From Chitinophagales bacterium (lineage in GTDB: Bacteria > Bacteroidota > Bacteroidia > Chitinophagales > Chitinophagaceae), in contig JAJPKJ010000065.1 in assembly GCA_021323755.1 (NCBI GenBank), positions 124,001 through 188,000 on the forward strand: a stretch of 64,000 nt of DNA. Direction: 5' to 3'. Below are positions 8,742 through 19,003 of the stretch, piece after piece. The notes below the pieces were generated by a model that saw only the letters and a list, made by a program, of their open reading frames with translations, was not told the DNA's origin and did no database searches. Every line of letters begins with the position of its first letter. Position 1 is the stretch's first letter. The translations under genes were made by a program, and so were the position numbers.

Positions 8742-9319
8742 TATTTCTTACTTTTTGTTTTTGCAGCAGCCTTTTTGGGTTTTTCTTTCTCTTCTGTCTT
8801 AGTTTCTTTTTTTGCAGGCTCTGCTTTTTTCTTGGCTGCCGTTGGTTTTTTTGCCTTGGTTTCTTTTTTTTCTTTTTCAACAACGACAGGTTCTTCTTCC
8901 TTTTCTTCAACAACTGGTTCTTCTGCTTCCGGTTCGGATAATTTCAATTCGATCTTATTATTATGCAGAACAGAAAACCATTTGACCATTTTTTTCATGT
9001 CACTTGCATACACTTTTTCAAAATCAAGGTCGGGATAAGATTTCTTAAAGTACTTACTCAGTGCAGCATTATCTTTTTCATCGGGAAGTTTTTCGCCGGA
9101 GCTTTCCATGGCTTTAAAAACATCCACCAGGTTGACATTATCTTTAATCGTAAACACTTCAATGGTCTCGAGTTGGGTAACCTTATAAATACGGCTTGAA
9201 ATGAACCTGGTACTTTTATCATCCAGCGAGCGAACAATCGCGCCGTCGGCCTTGCTGCTGATCAATTCATACAATCCCGGCAAGCCGGTCACCGCAATAA
9301 CTTTGTTATATTCTGTCAT
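8741..9319 (-). CDS. DUF5606 domain protein with Lys/Glu-rich tail
   Basis: A 192-residue protein whose first 130 or so residues match DUF5606, a Bacteroidota-specific domain of unknown role. It begins MTEYNKVIAVTGLPGLYELI and contains LDDKSTRFISSRIYKVTQLE. The last 55 residues are a low-complexity tail of lysine, glutamate, alanine and proline (repeats of the EEKEKPKKAAAK type), probably disordered and possibly nucleic-acid or ribosome contacting. It is coupled to the M3 peptidase gene by a stop/start overlap. Function unknown. Confidence 0.85.
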   Translation of the reverse strand: MTEYNKVIAVTGLPGLYELISSKADGAIVRSLDDKSTRFISSRIYKVTQLETIEVFTIKDNVNLVDVFKAMESSGEKLPDEKDNAALSKYFKKSYPDLDFEKVYASDMKKMVKWFSVLHNNKIELKLSEPEAEEPVVEEKEEEPVVVEKEKKETKAKKPTAAKKKAEPAKKETKTEEKEKPKKAAAKTKSKK

Positions 9320-9451
9320 AATTATTTCTTTAAAAAGAGGTGCAAGTTAAACGAAAAAAATAAACTGCATTTGTAAAAGAAATATAAATGCATTTTAATG
9401 ATTAGCTTTAACAAAAGCTGCACCAATTTATTCATTGCTGATACCTATAGT

Positions 9452-10210
9452 ATGGAAAATTCTTCGCGTCGCGGGTTTGTAAAAAATTCCCTTGCCGGAA
9501 TCGGGTTTCTTGCTTCTCCTTCCTTATTAACCTCAGAAATGGACGAACAGAAAGATCCATTGAAGATCGTTTGTGTCGGCGGTCATCCCGATGATCCTGA
9601 AAGTGGCTGTGGCGGGACATTAGCCAAGTTCGCCAACACTGGTCATTCGGTAACCATAATTTACCTTACCCGTGGCGAAGCCGGAATTTCGGAAAAGTCA
9701 AATGAGGAAGCTGCATTAATAAGGACGAATGAAGCTATTGCCGCCTGCAAGATATTAAATGCAAAGCCTGTTTTTGCAGGACAGATTGACGGAGCAACCA
9801 TCATCAATAACGAATGGGTAAAAAAATTACAGACCATTCTTGCTGCAGAAAAACCAGATATTGTTTTTACACATTGGCCGATCGATTCGCATAAGGATCA
9901 CCAGGTCGCTTCTTTATTGACCATCCAATGTTGGGTGCGCACTGATCAAAAATTCGACCTGTATTTTTTTGAAGTTTGCACAGGAGAACAAACAATGACA
10001 TTCAAACCAACCGATTATATTGACATTACGTCAACACAGGAGCAGAAACGCAAAGCGGTCTATTGCCACCTGAGCCAGGATCCGCCAGGGATCTATGACT
10101 GCGGGCATGAGATCATGGAGAAGTTTCGCGGTGTGGAAATGGGTGTTAAAGCCGCTGAAGGTTTTGTCAGAATGGTTGGAAAAGAAAAAGGTAACGCTGC
10201 TAACTGGTAG
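9452..10210 (+). CDS. PIG-L family deacetylase, Tat-exported
   Basis: A 252-residue LmbE/PIG-L zinc hydrolase. The catalytic motif is GGHPDDPESGCGGTLA near residue 40, with the second zinc-ligand region HWPIDSHKDHQVAS. Members remove N-acetyl groups from sugars such as GlcNAc. The ATG at 9452 is preferred to 9398 because it starts a twin-arginine signal, MENSSRRGFVKNSLAG, so the protein is probably exported folded and acts in the periplasm or at the cell surface. It overlaps the convergent desaturase gene by 11 bases. Confidence 0.85.
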   Translation: MENSSRRGFVKNSLAGIGFLASPSLLTSEMDEQKDPLKIVCVGGHPDDPESGCGGTLAKFANTGHSVTIIYLTRGEAGISEKSNEEAALIRTNEAIAACKILNAKPVFAGQIDGATIINNEWVKKLQTILAAEKPDIVFTHWPIDSHKDHQVASLLTIQCWVRTDQKFDLYFFEVCTGEQTMTFKPTDYIDITSTQEQKRKAVYCHLSQDPPGIYDCGHEIMEKFRGVEMGVKAAEGFVRMVGKEKGNAANW

Positions 10211-10976
10211 TGGTGATGATTTCTTTTCGGGATTTCACTTCACTGAATTTTTCACTGTAATCATCTCGTATCGTTCCCATCATTCTATCCCAGAACAAAA
10301 AATATAGCCCGTAGTTTCCTTTAAAATACTGATGGTGTTGATTATGATTAATGGACGTATTTATCCATTTTCCAAACCAATGATCACTGAATCCTTTTGG
10401 ATATAATTCAAAACCTAAATGTCCATAAACATTGTAGATTATCGAAAGCAAAAAGAAGATAAAGAAATGCAGATAATGGATTGGAATGGTAAATAAGAAG
10501 ATCGGATAGATGCCGACTTCAATGATTGCTTCCAAAGGGTGAAACGCATATGCGGCCCAGGGAGATGGATTTGTAGATTGGTGGTGGACCAAATGAAATA
10601 ATCGAAAAAGTTTTTTGTTATGCATCAAACGATGCATCCAATAAAAGTAGGTGTCGTGAATAATGAACATTAATGGAAAGGCAAGAAAAAAATACGTCCA
10701 TCCGTACTGATCAATTTTTGTGTAGAAAGTCGTATGAACGACTACCGATTTATTCTTGATAAAGATCAATGGCACCAATGCAAAAAGGCACATGGTAAAA
10801 ATGGAAAAACCAATTTCCCGTGCATAATCTTTGAACTTGGGATATTTTGATTGAATTTTTTTGTAGGTGATCTTTCTTCTTAATAGAACGTAAAAGAAAA
10901 TAAATGCGATACCGGCAACCATGAAGTAGCGCACACTTATTTGACGAAACGCATTTAAGTAATCAGCAAGATGCAT
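10200..10976 (-). CDS. Sterol desaturase / fatty acid hydroxylase superfamily protein
   Basis: A 258-residue membrane protein with about four helices and the di-iron histidine clusters of the superfamily: HDTYFYWMHRLMH, FHLVHHQSTN, and HNQHHQYF near the C-terminus. It should oxidise a lipid C-H bond using two irons bound by these histidines. The substrate (sterol, hopanoid, carotenoid or fatty acid) is not evident. It is transcribed after a strong terminator and overlaps the PIG-L gene at its 3' end. Confidence 0.88.
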   Translation of the reverse strand: MHLADYLNAFRQISVRYFMVAGIAFIFFYVLLRRKITYKKIQSKYPKFKDYAREIGFSIFTMCLFALVPLIFIKNKSVVVHTTFYTKIDQYGWTYFFLAFPLMFIIHDTYFYWMHRLMHNKKLFRLFHLVHHQSTNPSPWAAYAFHPLEAIIEVGIYPIFLFTIPIHYLHFFIFFLLSIIYNVYGHLGFELYPKGFSDHWFGKWINTSINHNQHHQYFKGNYGLYFLFWDRMMGTIRDDYSEKFSEVKSRKEIITTTS

Positions 10977-10990
10977 AGTGCCACAAAATT

Positions 10991-11016
10991 AATGAGCGCT
11001 TTTCACAGCGCTCATT
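10991..11016. terminator. Bidirectional terminator between the desaturase and Gly-rich protein genes
   Basis: A 10-bp perfect stem, AATGAGCGCT/AGCGCTCATT, with a 6-base loop. It lies just past the stop of the 747-residue gene and upstream of the desaturase start on the same strand, so it separates the two. Confidence 0.75.
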
Positions 11017-11030
11017 TTTTCTACCAATAA

Positions 11031-13274
11031 TTAATTTCTTCTTCCGCCGCCGGAACGACCTCCTCCTCCGCCTCCACCGCTTGGCCGGCTTCCGCCACCG
11101 CCACCGCTGGGGCGACTAAAACTTTGAGTCTGCCTTACGGATTGAAAATTTTGTGTCCGCATCTGACCCCTGTCGCGCATTTGTTGCTGACGGTTCAAAT
11201 TTTGTACCTGTTGATTATTATTAACGGGCTGCCACTGTCTTTGCTGGCGCTGTTGCCACTGACCCTGGGTGTTTCTTTGAAAAACATTTCCTGATCTGTC
11301 AGTGGTTACGTTATTTGGAGTTCTTACATTCTGCGAATTCGCTCTGTTTGCAAAGGCATTGTTATTATTGAACCCGTTTCTCAGACCTCCCCGGTTGGGA
11401 TTATTAACAGCGTTACCATTGGGGCGATTAAATCCATTTCTTCCAGCATTATTCCCAAAACGATTATTATTTGCAGTTACCGCATTGCGATTGTAGCTAT
11501 AAATATTATTTGTGTAACGAACATTATTTCTGATGATGGTGCGATTGACATTTATGCGATTACCATAATAACCGGAAGCATATCCAAAACGGCCGCCACC
11601 CCAGCGATATGCAGGATGATAAACAGCAGGTCCCCACCATCCGCCACGCCATCCACCCCAAATTCCCCCGCCCCATCCAATATTGAACCAGCCAAAACCA
11701 TATCCAAATCCAAAGCTCCAGCCGAACCAGGGATTGTAATTCATACCAAAACCCCATGTGCATGGACGTGGGTAATAATAAGACCCCCACCACGGACTAT
11801 AATAAAAACCGGTTCCGTAAACAACTGTCGGTCCATAAACATAAGTGTTCAAATAACCTGGTGTATAACCCATATAAACCCAATCAGGAGTTACATCATA
11901 AATGTCAACATATTTCATGTTATAGTCCGGACAGCTGGGAGGAATCATATCTACTTCATCAGGTCTGTCTGTAGAGACTACCCAGGGGCCATTCGGATTA
12001 TCAGAAACAAACCAAACTCCATTATCTACACAATAATATCTTCCCTGAAATCTGATTACAGAATTAGGAGTGTTTACGGCATATTGCATATTTGTTCCCT
12101 GGATGTTTTGAAATTCCGGATTTCCGTCATAAGTAACATTTGCTGTTGCGTTGTGCCTGTCTACTTTTGCAGTTTGCGGGATCTGCGCGTCCAAGACTGC
12201 TTCGCGTGCGGCGTCAGTTCCGGCAACACTTGCCAGCACATTGTCTTTTGGAGATCCTTCAGGAATTTTAGCGAAATCTCCGGGCAATGAATTAGCGGCT
12301 ACAAACTGCCATGGACCTTGCATATTTGCTGATCTAAACCAACGACCCGAAAGCAACACATAGTATTGCTGTGATCCCTGATCCAGAAAAATATCGTTTT
12401 GTGAATTGCTTACATAGAGCAAGTTTGTTCCCTGCACCGGCTCCCAACTTGGTTGTCCGTTTGTTTGAACAAGTTCTGCTGGTGTTGTACTTACCATAAT
12501 ATCAGAAATGGCATTGTTTTGCGCACTGGCAGAATCTGTATAGCCCGGATCGGTATTGGCATTATTGACGGCAGTTTCAATTTGCCCAAATGAAGGCGGA
12601 ACATTGTCTGTATAAGAATAAGGACCGGTTGCTGCAGGAGCCATATACCAATGCTTTGCTCCATACAGATAATAATTGCCATCATTATATTTTACAATGG
12701 TGAATGGTGTGTTGACAACCACATCCACTCCCCAATTATTATTACGTTGAATTTTCGGTTCCCCATCAATCGTCACAAGCAATGATGGTCTGTTGGAGTA
12801 ATAAATTTTAGGTGGATTATTATTTAGATCTTTAGAAAGCTTTTTTTCTTCTGCATTCATATCTAATGAAGCCAGAACATTATCTAGGGAAAGATTAATG
12901 CCGAGGCGTGGAATTTCCGTTTCAAGAGTTGTTTTGAGATAATTTATTTTATTGGCATCAGGATCGCCTGGGAGTTTGAGGTTAGGGATCTTCACAGATT
13001 CAATATTTACCTGGCGGTTATCCCTGTCTGTCTGAACCGTTGCAATTTCCCAAAAAGTGCCGAAGGTTGGATCGCTTTGCCCATTTTCTAAGATAGAAAT
13101 TACAGACCTTGCCTTTAATATATCGCCCTGGAATGATTCAGGCTCAGGTTCATAAATTTTGATAATGGTGCCATCAGATGCAGTTATGGTTTGAGGCCAC
13201 TGATCTTCCGCTTTTGCTGAAACGAAAAAAAACGTGCTCAACAAAAATGGCAAAATCGTTCGGAGCATTTTCAT
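11031..13274 (-). CDS. Large secreted protein with three W-rich repeats and a Gly/Asn-rich tail
   Basis: A 747-residue secreted protein with a signal peptide (MKMLRTILPFLLSTFFFVSA, cleavage near AKA-E). Three related segments each pair a Y-Y-x-(5)-x-W-(F/Y) strand with G-P-(W/Y): YYLYGAKHWYMAPAATGPY, YYVLLSGRWFRSANMQGPW and YYCVDNGVWFVSDNPNGPW. They are spaced 100-120 residues apart. An aromatic/glycine-rich region follows (about 465-570), then an Asn/Arg/Gln-rich tail ending in poly-glycine. Similar Bacteroidota proteins are sometimes labelled carbohydrate-binding family V/XII. Enzymatic residues were not recognised; a surface or matrix role is plausible but unproven. Confidence 0.75.
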   Translation of the reverse strand: MKMLRTILPFLLSTFFFVSAKAEDQWPQTITASDGTIIKIYEPEPESFQGDILKARSVISILENGQSDPTFGTFWEIATVQTDRDNRQVNIESVKIPNLKLPGDPDANKINYLKTTLETEIPRLGINLSLDNVLASLDMNAEEKKLSKDLNNNPPKIYYSNRPSLLVTIDGEPKIQRNNNWGVDVVVNTPFTIVKYNDGNYYLYGAKHWYMAPAATGPYSYTDNVPPSFGQIETAVNNANTDPGYTDSASAQNNAISDIMVSTTPAELVQTNGQPSWEPVQGTNLLYVSNSQNDIFLDQGSQQYYVLLSGRWFRSANMQGPWQFVAANSLPGDFAKIPEGSPKDNVLASVAGTDAAREAVLDAQIPQTAKVDRHNATANVTYDGNPEFQNIQGTNMQYAVNTPNSVIRFQGRYYCVDNGVWFVSDNPNGPWVVSTDRPDEVDMIPPSCPDYNMKYVDIYDVTPDWVYMGYTPGYLNTYVYGPTVVYGTGFYYSPWWGSYYYPRPCTWGFGMNYNPWFGWSFGFGYGFGWFNIGWGGGIWGGWRGGWWGPAVYHPAYRWGGGRFGYASGYYGNRINVNRTIIRNNVRYTNNIYSYNRNAVTANNNRFGNNAGRNGFNRPNGNAVNNPNRGGLRNGFNNNNAFANRANSQNVRTPNNVTTDRSGNVFQRNTQGQWQQRQQRQWQPVNNNQQVQNLNRQQQMRDRGQMRTQNFQSVRQTQSFSRPSGGGGGSRPSGGGGGGGRSGGGRRN

Positions 13275-13416
13275 ATGTTAAAATTTAGTTTGTAAAAGTT
13301 GAATTCCTTCTGTGAGATGATTTGTTATCGAAATTAGAAAAATTGTATCTCTAAGACTATGTATAAACACTAAAGTTTGGTTAGCAATTACAAAGGAAAT
13401 GTTAATGTGAATGGTT

Positions 13417-16257
13417 TTAATGCGCTTCAAGCCAGTTCAAACCACCTCCAATTTCTGCCTCAACCGGTACTTCATTAGGCAAGGGTAAAGCTGTTCTCAT
13501 GCAGTCGATAATGATCGGTTTTATTTCCTCCGCTTCTTCGATGGTTGCATCAAAAACCAGTTCATCATGAACCTGCAGGATCATTTTCGATTTGAATTTT
13601 TTATTCTTAAACGTATGATGAATTTTTATCATGGCTAATTTGATCATATCTGCAGCTGTCCCCTGGATCGGCGAATTGATTGCATTTCGTTCGGCAAACC
13701 CTCTAACGGTAAAATTGGCGCTATTAATATCTTTTAACCATCGTTTTCTTCCCATGAGTGTTTGCACATAACCATGCTCACGCGCATAGTTGATGGTATC
13801 ATCCATGTATTTTTGAATGTTTGCAAATTGTTTCTTGTAATTATCGATTATTTCTTTTGCTTCTGAGCGACTGATGCCAAGATTATCTGCCAAACCAAAA
13901 GCGCCCTGTCCGTAGATGATACCGAAGTTCACGCTCTTCGCTTTATAACGCATTTCTTTGGTCACACTTTTTTCATCAATATTATATACTCTTGCTGCGG
14001 TTGCCGTGTGAATGTCCTTGCTTTGCTTAAATGCCTCGCACATTGCGGGATCGCCGCTGATCGCTGCAACAATGCGCAACTCAATTTGTGAATAATCCGC
14101 AGAAAGCAGAATATGTTTATCATCGCGCGGAACAAATGCTTTTCTTATCTCTCTTCCCCGCTCGGTTCTTATCGGAATATTCTGCAGATTCGGGTTATTG
14201 CTTTGCAAACGCCCGGTTACGGCCACAGCCTGACCGTAGGTAGTATGGACCCTCCCAGTTTTTCGGTTAACCATTACCGGTAGTGCATCAACATAAGTTG
14301 ATTTTAATTTTGACAGCTCGCGGAACGCCAGAATATCTTCAACAATTTTACTTTGATGAGCGAGTTTCAGCAATACATCTTCACCTGTTGCGTATTGACC
14401 GGTCTTTGTTTTTTTTGCTTTAGGATCGAGTTGCAATTTCTCGAACAGCACTTCGCCTAATTGTTTTGGTGAAGCAAGATTGAATCTGACACCGGCTTGC
14501 AGATATACGCTGTCTTCCGCTTTTTTTGCTTCGCGTTCCAACTCCTTTGAATATTCTTTTAAAAATGATTCATCGATCCTTACTCCTTCAAATTCCATAT
14601 CCGTTAATACTTTCACCAGCGGGTTTTCCACTTCCTCAAATACTTTTTCAACTGATTTTTCTTTCAATAATGGAACAAAGACCTTTTTTAGTTGAAGCGT
14701 AATGTCAGCATCTTCTGCGGCGTATTCCTTTACTTTTTCTATTTCTACATCGCGCATGTTCCCTTGGGTTTTGCCTTTTTTCCCGATCAACTCTTCAATA
14801 TGCACCGGTTCATAACCAAGAAATTGTGCGCTTAATAGATCCATGCTTCGTTTACCGTCAGGCTCAATAACATAATGGGCTAGCATCGTATCGAAAATAT
14901 TTCCTTTCAACTCGACATCATACCATTTTAGGATTAACATATCGTACTTGAGATTCTGTCCAACCCAGGTAATGGTGGTATCGTTGAAAAGTCCGCTGAA
15001 TTGTGCAAGTATTTTTTTTGTTTCTGCTTGATCGGCAGGACAAGGAACATAATAAGCTTCTTCTTTTTCAAAAGAAAAGCTCATGCCGACAAGCTCGGCA
15101 TCATTGGCATCAATTCCCGTTGTTTCTGTATCAAAGCAAATTTCTTTTTGAGAAGATAGTTTTTTTATCAGATCGTTAATATCCTTTTCTCCGGTTACGG
15201 CATGATAAGTATGTGGGGTGTTGTGAATGTTCTTATTGGCAACGGTTCGTTCCGGGATCCCCTCTTCAGCATCAGCAATATTTTGTTCTTCTGCTTTTGG
15301 TTCTTTCTTTTCATTTTTATTTTCTACTACATTTCCAAACAAGTCTGTCTGTACGCCAACCGGTGCTTCAGCAAAAGCATTAAAATCATCGCCCAGGATT
15401 CTTTTGCCCAAGGTCTTAAATTCAAGCTGCGCGAACACGTCTTTTAAGCGTTCTTTATTCCATTCTTTGAGCTTAAAATTTTCCTCATGGAATTCGACGG
15501 GCACATTGGTGATGATCGTAGCCAGTTTTTTACTCATTATGGCAAGCTCTTTTCCGGCTTTCACTTTTTCGCCCAATGCGCCTTTTATATTTTCGGCATT
15601 CGCAAGCACGTTTTCCAGCGTACCGTATTCGCTTAGCAATTTTGCAGCCGTTTTTTCACCAACACCAGGAATTCCAGGAATATTGTCAACCGCATCTCCC
15701 ATCAAACCTAAGATATCAATAACCTGAGCGACATCTTTTATATTCCATTTCTCACAAACTTCTTTTGGTCCCAAGATTTCGATGGTGCCCCCCTGGTAAG
15801 GTGGCTTGTAAATTTTTATTTTTTCCGAAACCAACTGTCCATAGTCTTTATCAGGTGTAACCATGAATACTTCGTAACCCGCTGCAGCAGCTTGTTTGCT
15901 CAATGTGCCAATAACATCATCGGCTTCGAATCCATCCATTTCAACAACAGGAATATTGAACCCGTTTATGATCGATTTAATATCATCCAGAGCGTTGATC
16001 AAATCTTCTGGCGCTTCCTGGCGGTTCGCCTTATAGTCTGCAAAATCAGTATGTCTTTCTGTGGGCGCATGTGTATCAAAACACACAGCCAAATGCGTTG
16101 GCTTTTGATTGTTGATGAGATCGATCAGTGCAGTAGTAAATCCAAATTGCGCGTTGGTGTTTTTCCCTTTTGAAGTTACACGCGGATTGCGTATCAATGC
16201 GTAATAGGCGCGAAATATCAACGCCATTGCATCAAGAAGAAATAATTTCTTTCCCAT
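13417..16257 (-). CDS. polA: DNA polymerase I
   Basis: A 946-residue, three-domain enzyme for Okazaki fragment maturation and repair synthesis. The N-terminal 5'-3' exonuclease region begins KLFLLDAMALIFRAYYA and includes DGFEADDVIGTLS and the helix-hairpin-helix PGIPGVGEKTAAKLL. The 3'-5' exonuclease has the FDTETTG motif near residue 377, so proofreading residues are retained. Polymerase motifs A (LLSADYSQIELRI, about 717), B (RYKAKSVNFGIIYGQGAFGL) and C (QVHDELVFD) are intact. It stands alone on the minus strand. Confidence 0.97.
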   Translation of the reverse strand: MGKKLFLLDAMALIFRAYYALIRNPRVTSKGKNTNAQFGFTTALIDLINNQKPTHLAVCFDTHAPTERHTDFADYKANRQEAPEDLINALDDIKSIINGFNIPVVEMDGFEADDVIGTLSKQAAAAGYEVFMVTPDKDYGQLVSEKIKIYKPPYQGGTIEILGPKEVCEKWNIKDVAQVIDILGLMGDAVDNIPGIPGVGEKTAAKLLSEYGTLENVLANAENIKGALGEKVKAGKELAIMSKKLATIITNVPVEFHEENFKLKEWNKERLKDVFAQLEFKTLGKRILGDDFNAFAEAPVGVQTDLFGNVVENKNEKKEPKAEEQNIADAEEGIPERTVANKNIHNTPHTYHAVTGEKDINDLIKKLSSQKEICFDTETTGIDANDAELVGMSFSFEKEEAYYVPCPADQAETKKILAQFSGLFNDTTITWVGQNLKYDMLILKWYDVELKGNIFDTMLAHYVIEPDGKRSMDLLSAQFLGYEPVHIEELIGKKGKTQGNMRDVEIEKVKEYAAEDADITLQLKKVFVPLLKEKSVEKVFEEVENPLVKVLTDMEFEGVRIDESFLKEYSKELEREAKKAEDSVYLQAGVRFNLASPKQLGEVLFEKLQLDPKAKKTKTGQYATGEDVLLKLAHQSKIVEDILAFRELSKLKSTYVDALPVMVNRKTGRVHTTYGQAVAVTGRLQSNNPNLQNIPIRTERGREIRKAFVPRDDKHILLSADYSQIELRIVAAISGDPAMCEAFKQSKDIHTATAARVYNIDEKSVTKEMRYKAKSVNFGIIYGQGAFGLADNLGISRSEAKEIIDNYKKQFANIQKYMDDTINYAREHGYVQTLMGRKRWLKDINSANFTVRGFAERNAINSPIQGTAADMIKLAMIKIHHTFKNKKFKSKMILQVHDELVFDATIEEAEEIKPIIIDCMRTALPLPNEVPVEAEIGGGLNWLEAH

Positions 16258-16343
16258 GCAGCTAAGGTAATAAATTCCCCAAGCCGCTTATGAAAAGCTT
16301 AGATGTTTGTGTTAACCTTTATATGTTTCAGAGGTAAGCGCCG

Positions 16344-16553
16344 TTAATTTTTCTTTTCCACTTTTGCTAAAGGCATTTTATTAACATCATCCGTCAGCAA
16401 GGATTTTTGCTGAACTGATGTTTTTGCCTGCCCGTATGCATTGGTGGATTTTTCCGGCAACTGATTATCGGTGCGGAAAAAATTAAGGTAAACGGCGAAT
16501 GCCAGTAATGAAAACGCAAATAGGTTAAATAGTTTACGGTAAGGGTTTCGCAT
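16344..16553 (-). CDS. Small single-pass membrane protein
   Basis: A 69-residue reading frame: basic N-terminus MRNPYRKLFN, one hydrophobic segment (LFAFSLLAFAVYLNFF, about residues 11-26), then a polar tail ending KVEKKN. The pattern fits a genuine small membrane-anchored protein, but there is no recognisable family. It lies 87 bases upstream of polA on the same strand. About 250 bases between it and uvrB hold no other gene that I can see. Confidence 0.45.
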   Translation of the reverse strand: MRNPYRKLFNLFAFSLLAFAVYLNFFRTDNQLPEKSTNAYGQAKTSVQQKSLLTDDVNKMPLAKVEKKN

Positions 16554-16805
16554 GAGTAAAGGATTTAAAAGGATTCAACTAATAAAAACGAGGATGCTTT
16601 ATTAATATTGTTGATGAAAACGATTATTGTTATTAACTAAAAGCAACTATTTATAAGAGAAAAATTTAACTATTAACCGGCGTTAATGTTTGGCAAATAA
16701 TTGCCGGAAAATCAGGGAGATGTTTTATTGTAAAAAAATAATACTGCGCGGAGAAAAAAATCAAATAATAAAAAAGATGATCGAGCGTTGCGATTTTTTC
16801 GATCC

Positions 16806-18842
16806 TCACTTCATCGCCTCCAGTTCTTTTTGCAGCCGGAACATCTCATCACGCAGTCGGGCAGCCTCCATAAAATCGAGGTCCCTTGCTGCTTTTTCCA
16901 TTTCTTTTTTTATTTGAGAGATCGCTTTTTCCATTTGTGGAATGGTTCTATATGTTTCCTGTTCTTCTGTCGCTACGCTTACCAACTCTTCGTCAGGCGC
17001 AACTGCATAAGGATTTTTCGGATCGTACCCTTTAATATCCAGGACAGCGGTTTGAGCAAATACCTGTTGCTTTGATTTTTTTATGGTTGTGGGCGTGATA
17101 TTGTGTTCGATGTTATAGGCGATTTGTTTTTCTCTGCGCCGGTCTGTTTCATCAATCGTTCGTTGCATACTTTCGGTCATCATATCGGCATAAAAAATCA
17201 CCATGCCGTCCACATTTCTGGCTGCGCGACCTGCAGTTTGTGTAAGCGATTTTTCATTCCTTAAAAATCCTTCTTTGTCTGCATCCAAAATCGCAACCAG
17301 GGAAACTTCCGGCAAATCCAATCCTTCACGCAGTAAATTCACACCTACGAGCACATCAATTTCTCCTAACCGCAATTGTCTTAATATTTCCACGCGTTCC
17401 AGGGTGTCCACTTCGCTGTGAATATATTTTGATTTGATATTGATGCGATGAAGATATTTGTCCATTTCTTCTGCCATGCGCTTGGTCAATGTTGTCACCA
17501 AAACGCGATCTCCTTTTTTTACGGTTTTGTCAATTTCGTCAAGAAGATCATCGATCTGGTTGACACTGGGCCGAATTTGAATAGGCGGATCAAGCAATCC
17601 CGTCGGGCGAACCACTTGTTCAACGACCACACCCCCGGTCTTATCTAACTCATAATCTCCCGGTGTCGCCGAAACAAAAATACTTTGATTCAATAATGAT
17701 TCGAATTCGTGAAAATTGAGTGGGCGGTTATCCAATGCAGAGGGAAGGCGAAAACCATAATCAACCAGCACTAATTTTCTGCTTCTGTCGCCACCATACA
17801 TGCCGCTTACCTGTGGAATCGTCTGATGACTTTCATCGATCACACATAAAAAATCTTTTGGAAAATAATCAAGCAAACAAAACGGTCTTGTTCCCGGCGA
17901 TCTTCTGTCAAAAAATCTTGAATAATTCTCAACGCCATTACAATAGCCCAATTCGCGAATCATCTCCAAATCATAATTCACACGTTCTGCCAATCTTTGC
18001 GCTTCGATATATTTTCCTGAATTCTTAAAATAAGAAACCTGTGCCCCCAGTTCGTCTTGGATCTCATAGAGTATTTGCTGCATCATGTCTTTGGGTGCAA
18101 CATATAAATTTGCAGGAAAGATGGCCGCATCATCCATTTTGCCAATTCGCCTGCCGGTATGCACATCAAAGCTTTCTATCTCTTCAATTTCATCGCCAAA
18201 AAAAGTAACGCGATAACCAAAATCAACATAAGGAAGATTAATGTCAACCGTGTCGCCTTTTACCCGGAATGTTCCCCGTGTAAAATCAGTCTGCGTCCGG
18301 TTGTACAAAGAATTTACCAGCGAATGCAAAAATGCCTGTCTTGAAATCGTTTGATTTTGCTTGATACGGATGATTCCATTTTCATAATCGGTTGGATTCC
18401 CCATTCCATAAATACAACTGACCGAAGCGACGACAATAATATCTCGTCTGCCGCTTAACAATTGTGAGGTTGCCTGCAAGCGGAGCTTATCCAATTCTTC
18501 ATTGATAGAAAGATCCTTTTCAATATACACATTACTCACCGGCATATAGGCCTCAGGCTGATAATAATCATAATATGAAACAAAATAGCCCACTGCATTT
18601 TCGGGAAAAAACTGTTTGAATTCACCGTACAACTGTGCCACCAGGGTTTTATTATGTGTAAGCACCAGCGTTGGTCTTTGCACTTGCTGAATTACGTTGG
18701 CAATAGTAAAAGTCTTCCCGGATCCGGTTACCCCCAGTAATGTTTGATATTTTTCACCATCATTAATTCCTTCAATCAATTGCTGAATGGCTCCGGGCTG
18801 ATCGCCAGCCGGCTCGTATGTTGTATGTATATTAAAATGCAT
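16806..18842 (-). CDS. uvrB: Excinuclease ABC subunit B
   Basis: A 678-residue DNA damage recognition helicase of nucleotide excision repair. Walker A is LLGVTGSGKTFTIANV near residue 37. The beta-hairpin that inserts between strands is in the region YYQPEAYMPVSNVYIEKD. The helicase motif ILDADKEGFLRNEKSLTQT and the C-terminal UVR motif (ARDLDFMEAARLRDEM) that contacts UvrC are present. Length and domain order are normal. No SOS-type operator was recognised upstream. Confidence 0.97.
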   Translation of the reverse strand: MHFNIHTTYEPAGDQPGAIQQLIEGINDGEKYQTLLGVTGSGKTFTIANVIQQVQRPTLVLTHNKTLVAQLYGEFKQFFPENAVGYFVSYYDYYQPEAYMPVSNVYIEKDLSINEELDKLRLQATSQLLSGRRDIIVVASVSCIYGMGNPTDYENGIIRIKQNQTISRQAFLHSLVNSLYNRTQTDFTRGTFRVKGDTVDINLPYVDFGYRVTFFGDEIEEIESFDVHTGRRIGKMDDAAIFPANLYVAPKDMMQQILYEIQDELGAQVSYFKNSGKYIEAQRLAERVNYDLEMIRELGYCNGVENYSRFFDRRSPGTRPFCLLDYFPKDFLCVIDESHQTIPQVSGMYGGDRSRKLVLVDYGFRLPSALDNRPLNFHEFESLLNQSIFVSATPGDYELDKTGGVVVEQVVRPTGLLDPPIQIRPSVNQIDDLLDEIDKTVKKGDRVLVTTLTKRMAEEMDKYLHRINIKSKYIHSEVDTLERVEILRQLRLGEIDVLVGVNLLREGLDLPEVSLVAILDADKEGFLRNEKSLTQTAGRAARNVDGMVIFYADMMTESMQRTIDETDRRREKQIAYNIEHNITPTTIKKSKQQVFAQTAVLDIKGYDPKNPYAVAPDEELVSVATEEQETYRTIPQMEKAISQIKKEMEKAARDLDFMEAARLRDEMFRLQKELEAMK

Positions 18843-19003
18843 GAAAAAAAGCTGCGTTGTAAAATTAAAAATTGTTCTTCAAGAATAAATAATAAACAAC
18901 ATTCAAAAATGTTTAGGCATCCGAAAATAATTTTACCTGCAGCTTTATGATGCCCTGGTTCATCATCTCCGGTGATCTCCATCCATCGGCAAATCCTGCA
19001 GTA

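Noticed and set aside
8703-9038. A 111-codon plus-strand frame opposite the DUF5606 tail
   Set aside because: Its Phe/Ser-rich translation is simply the complement of the Lys/Glu/Ala-rich tail.
11616-12290. A 224-codon plus-strand frame opposite the Gly-rich protein
   Set aside because: It is a shadow of the low-complexity Gly/Trp coding sequence on the minus strand and has no independent start context or domain.
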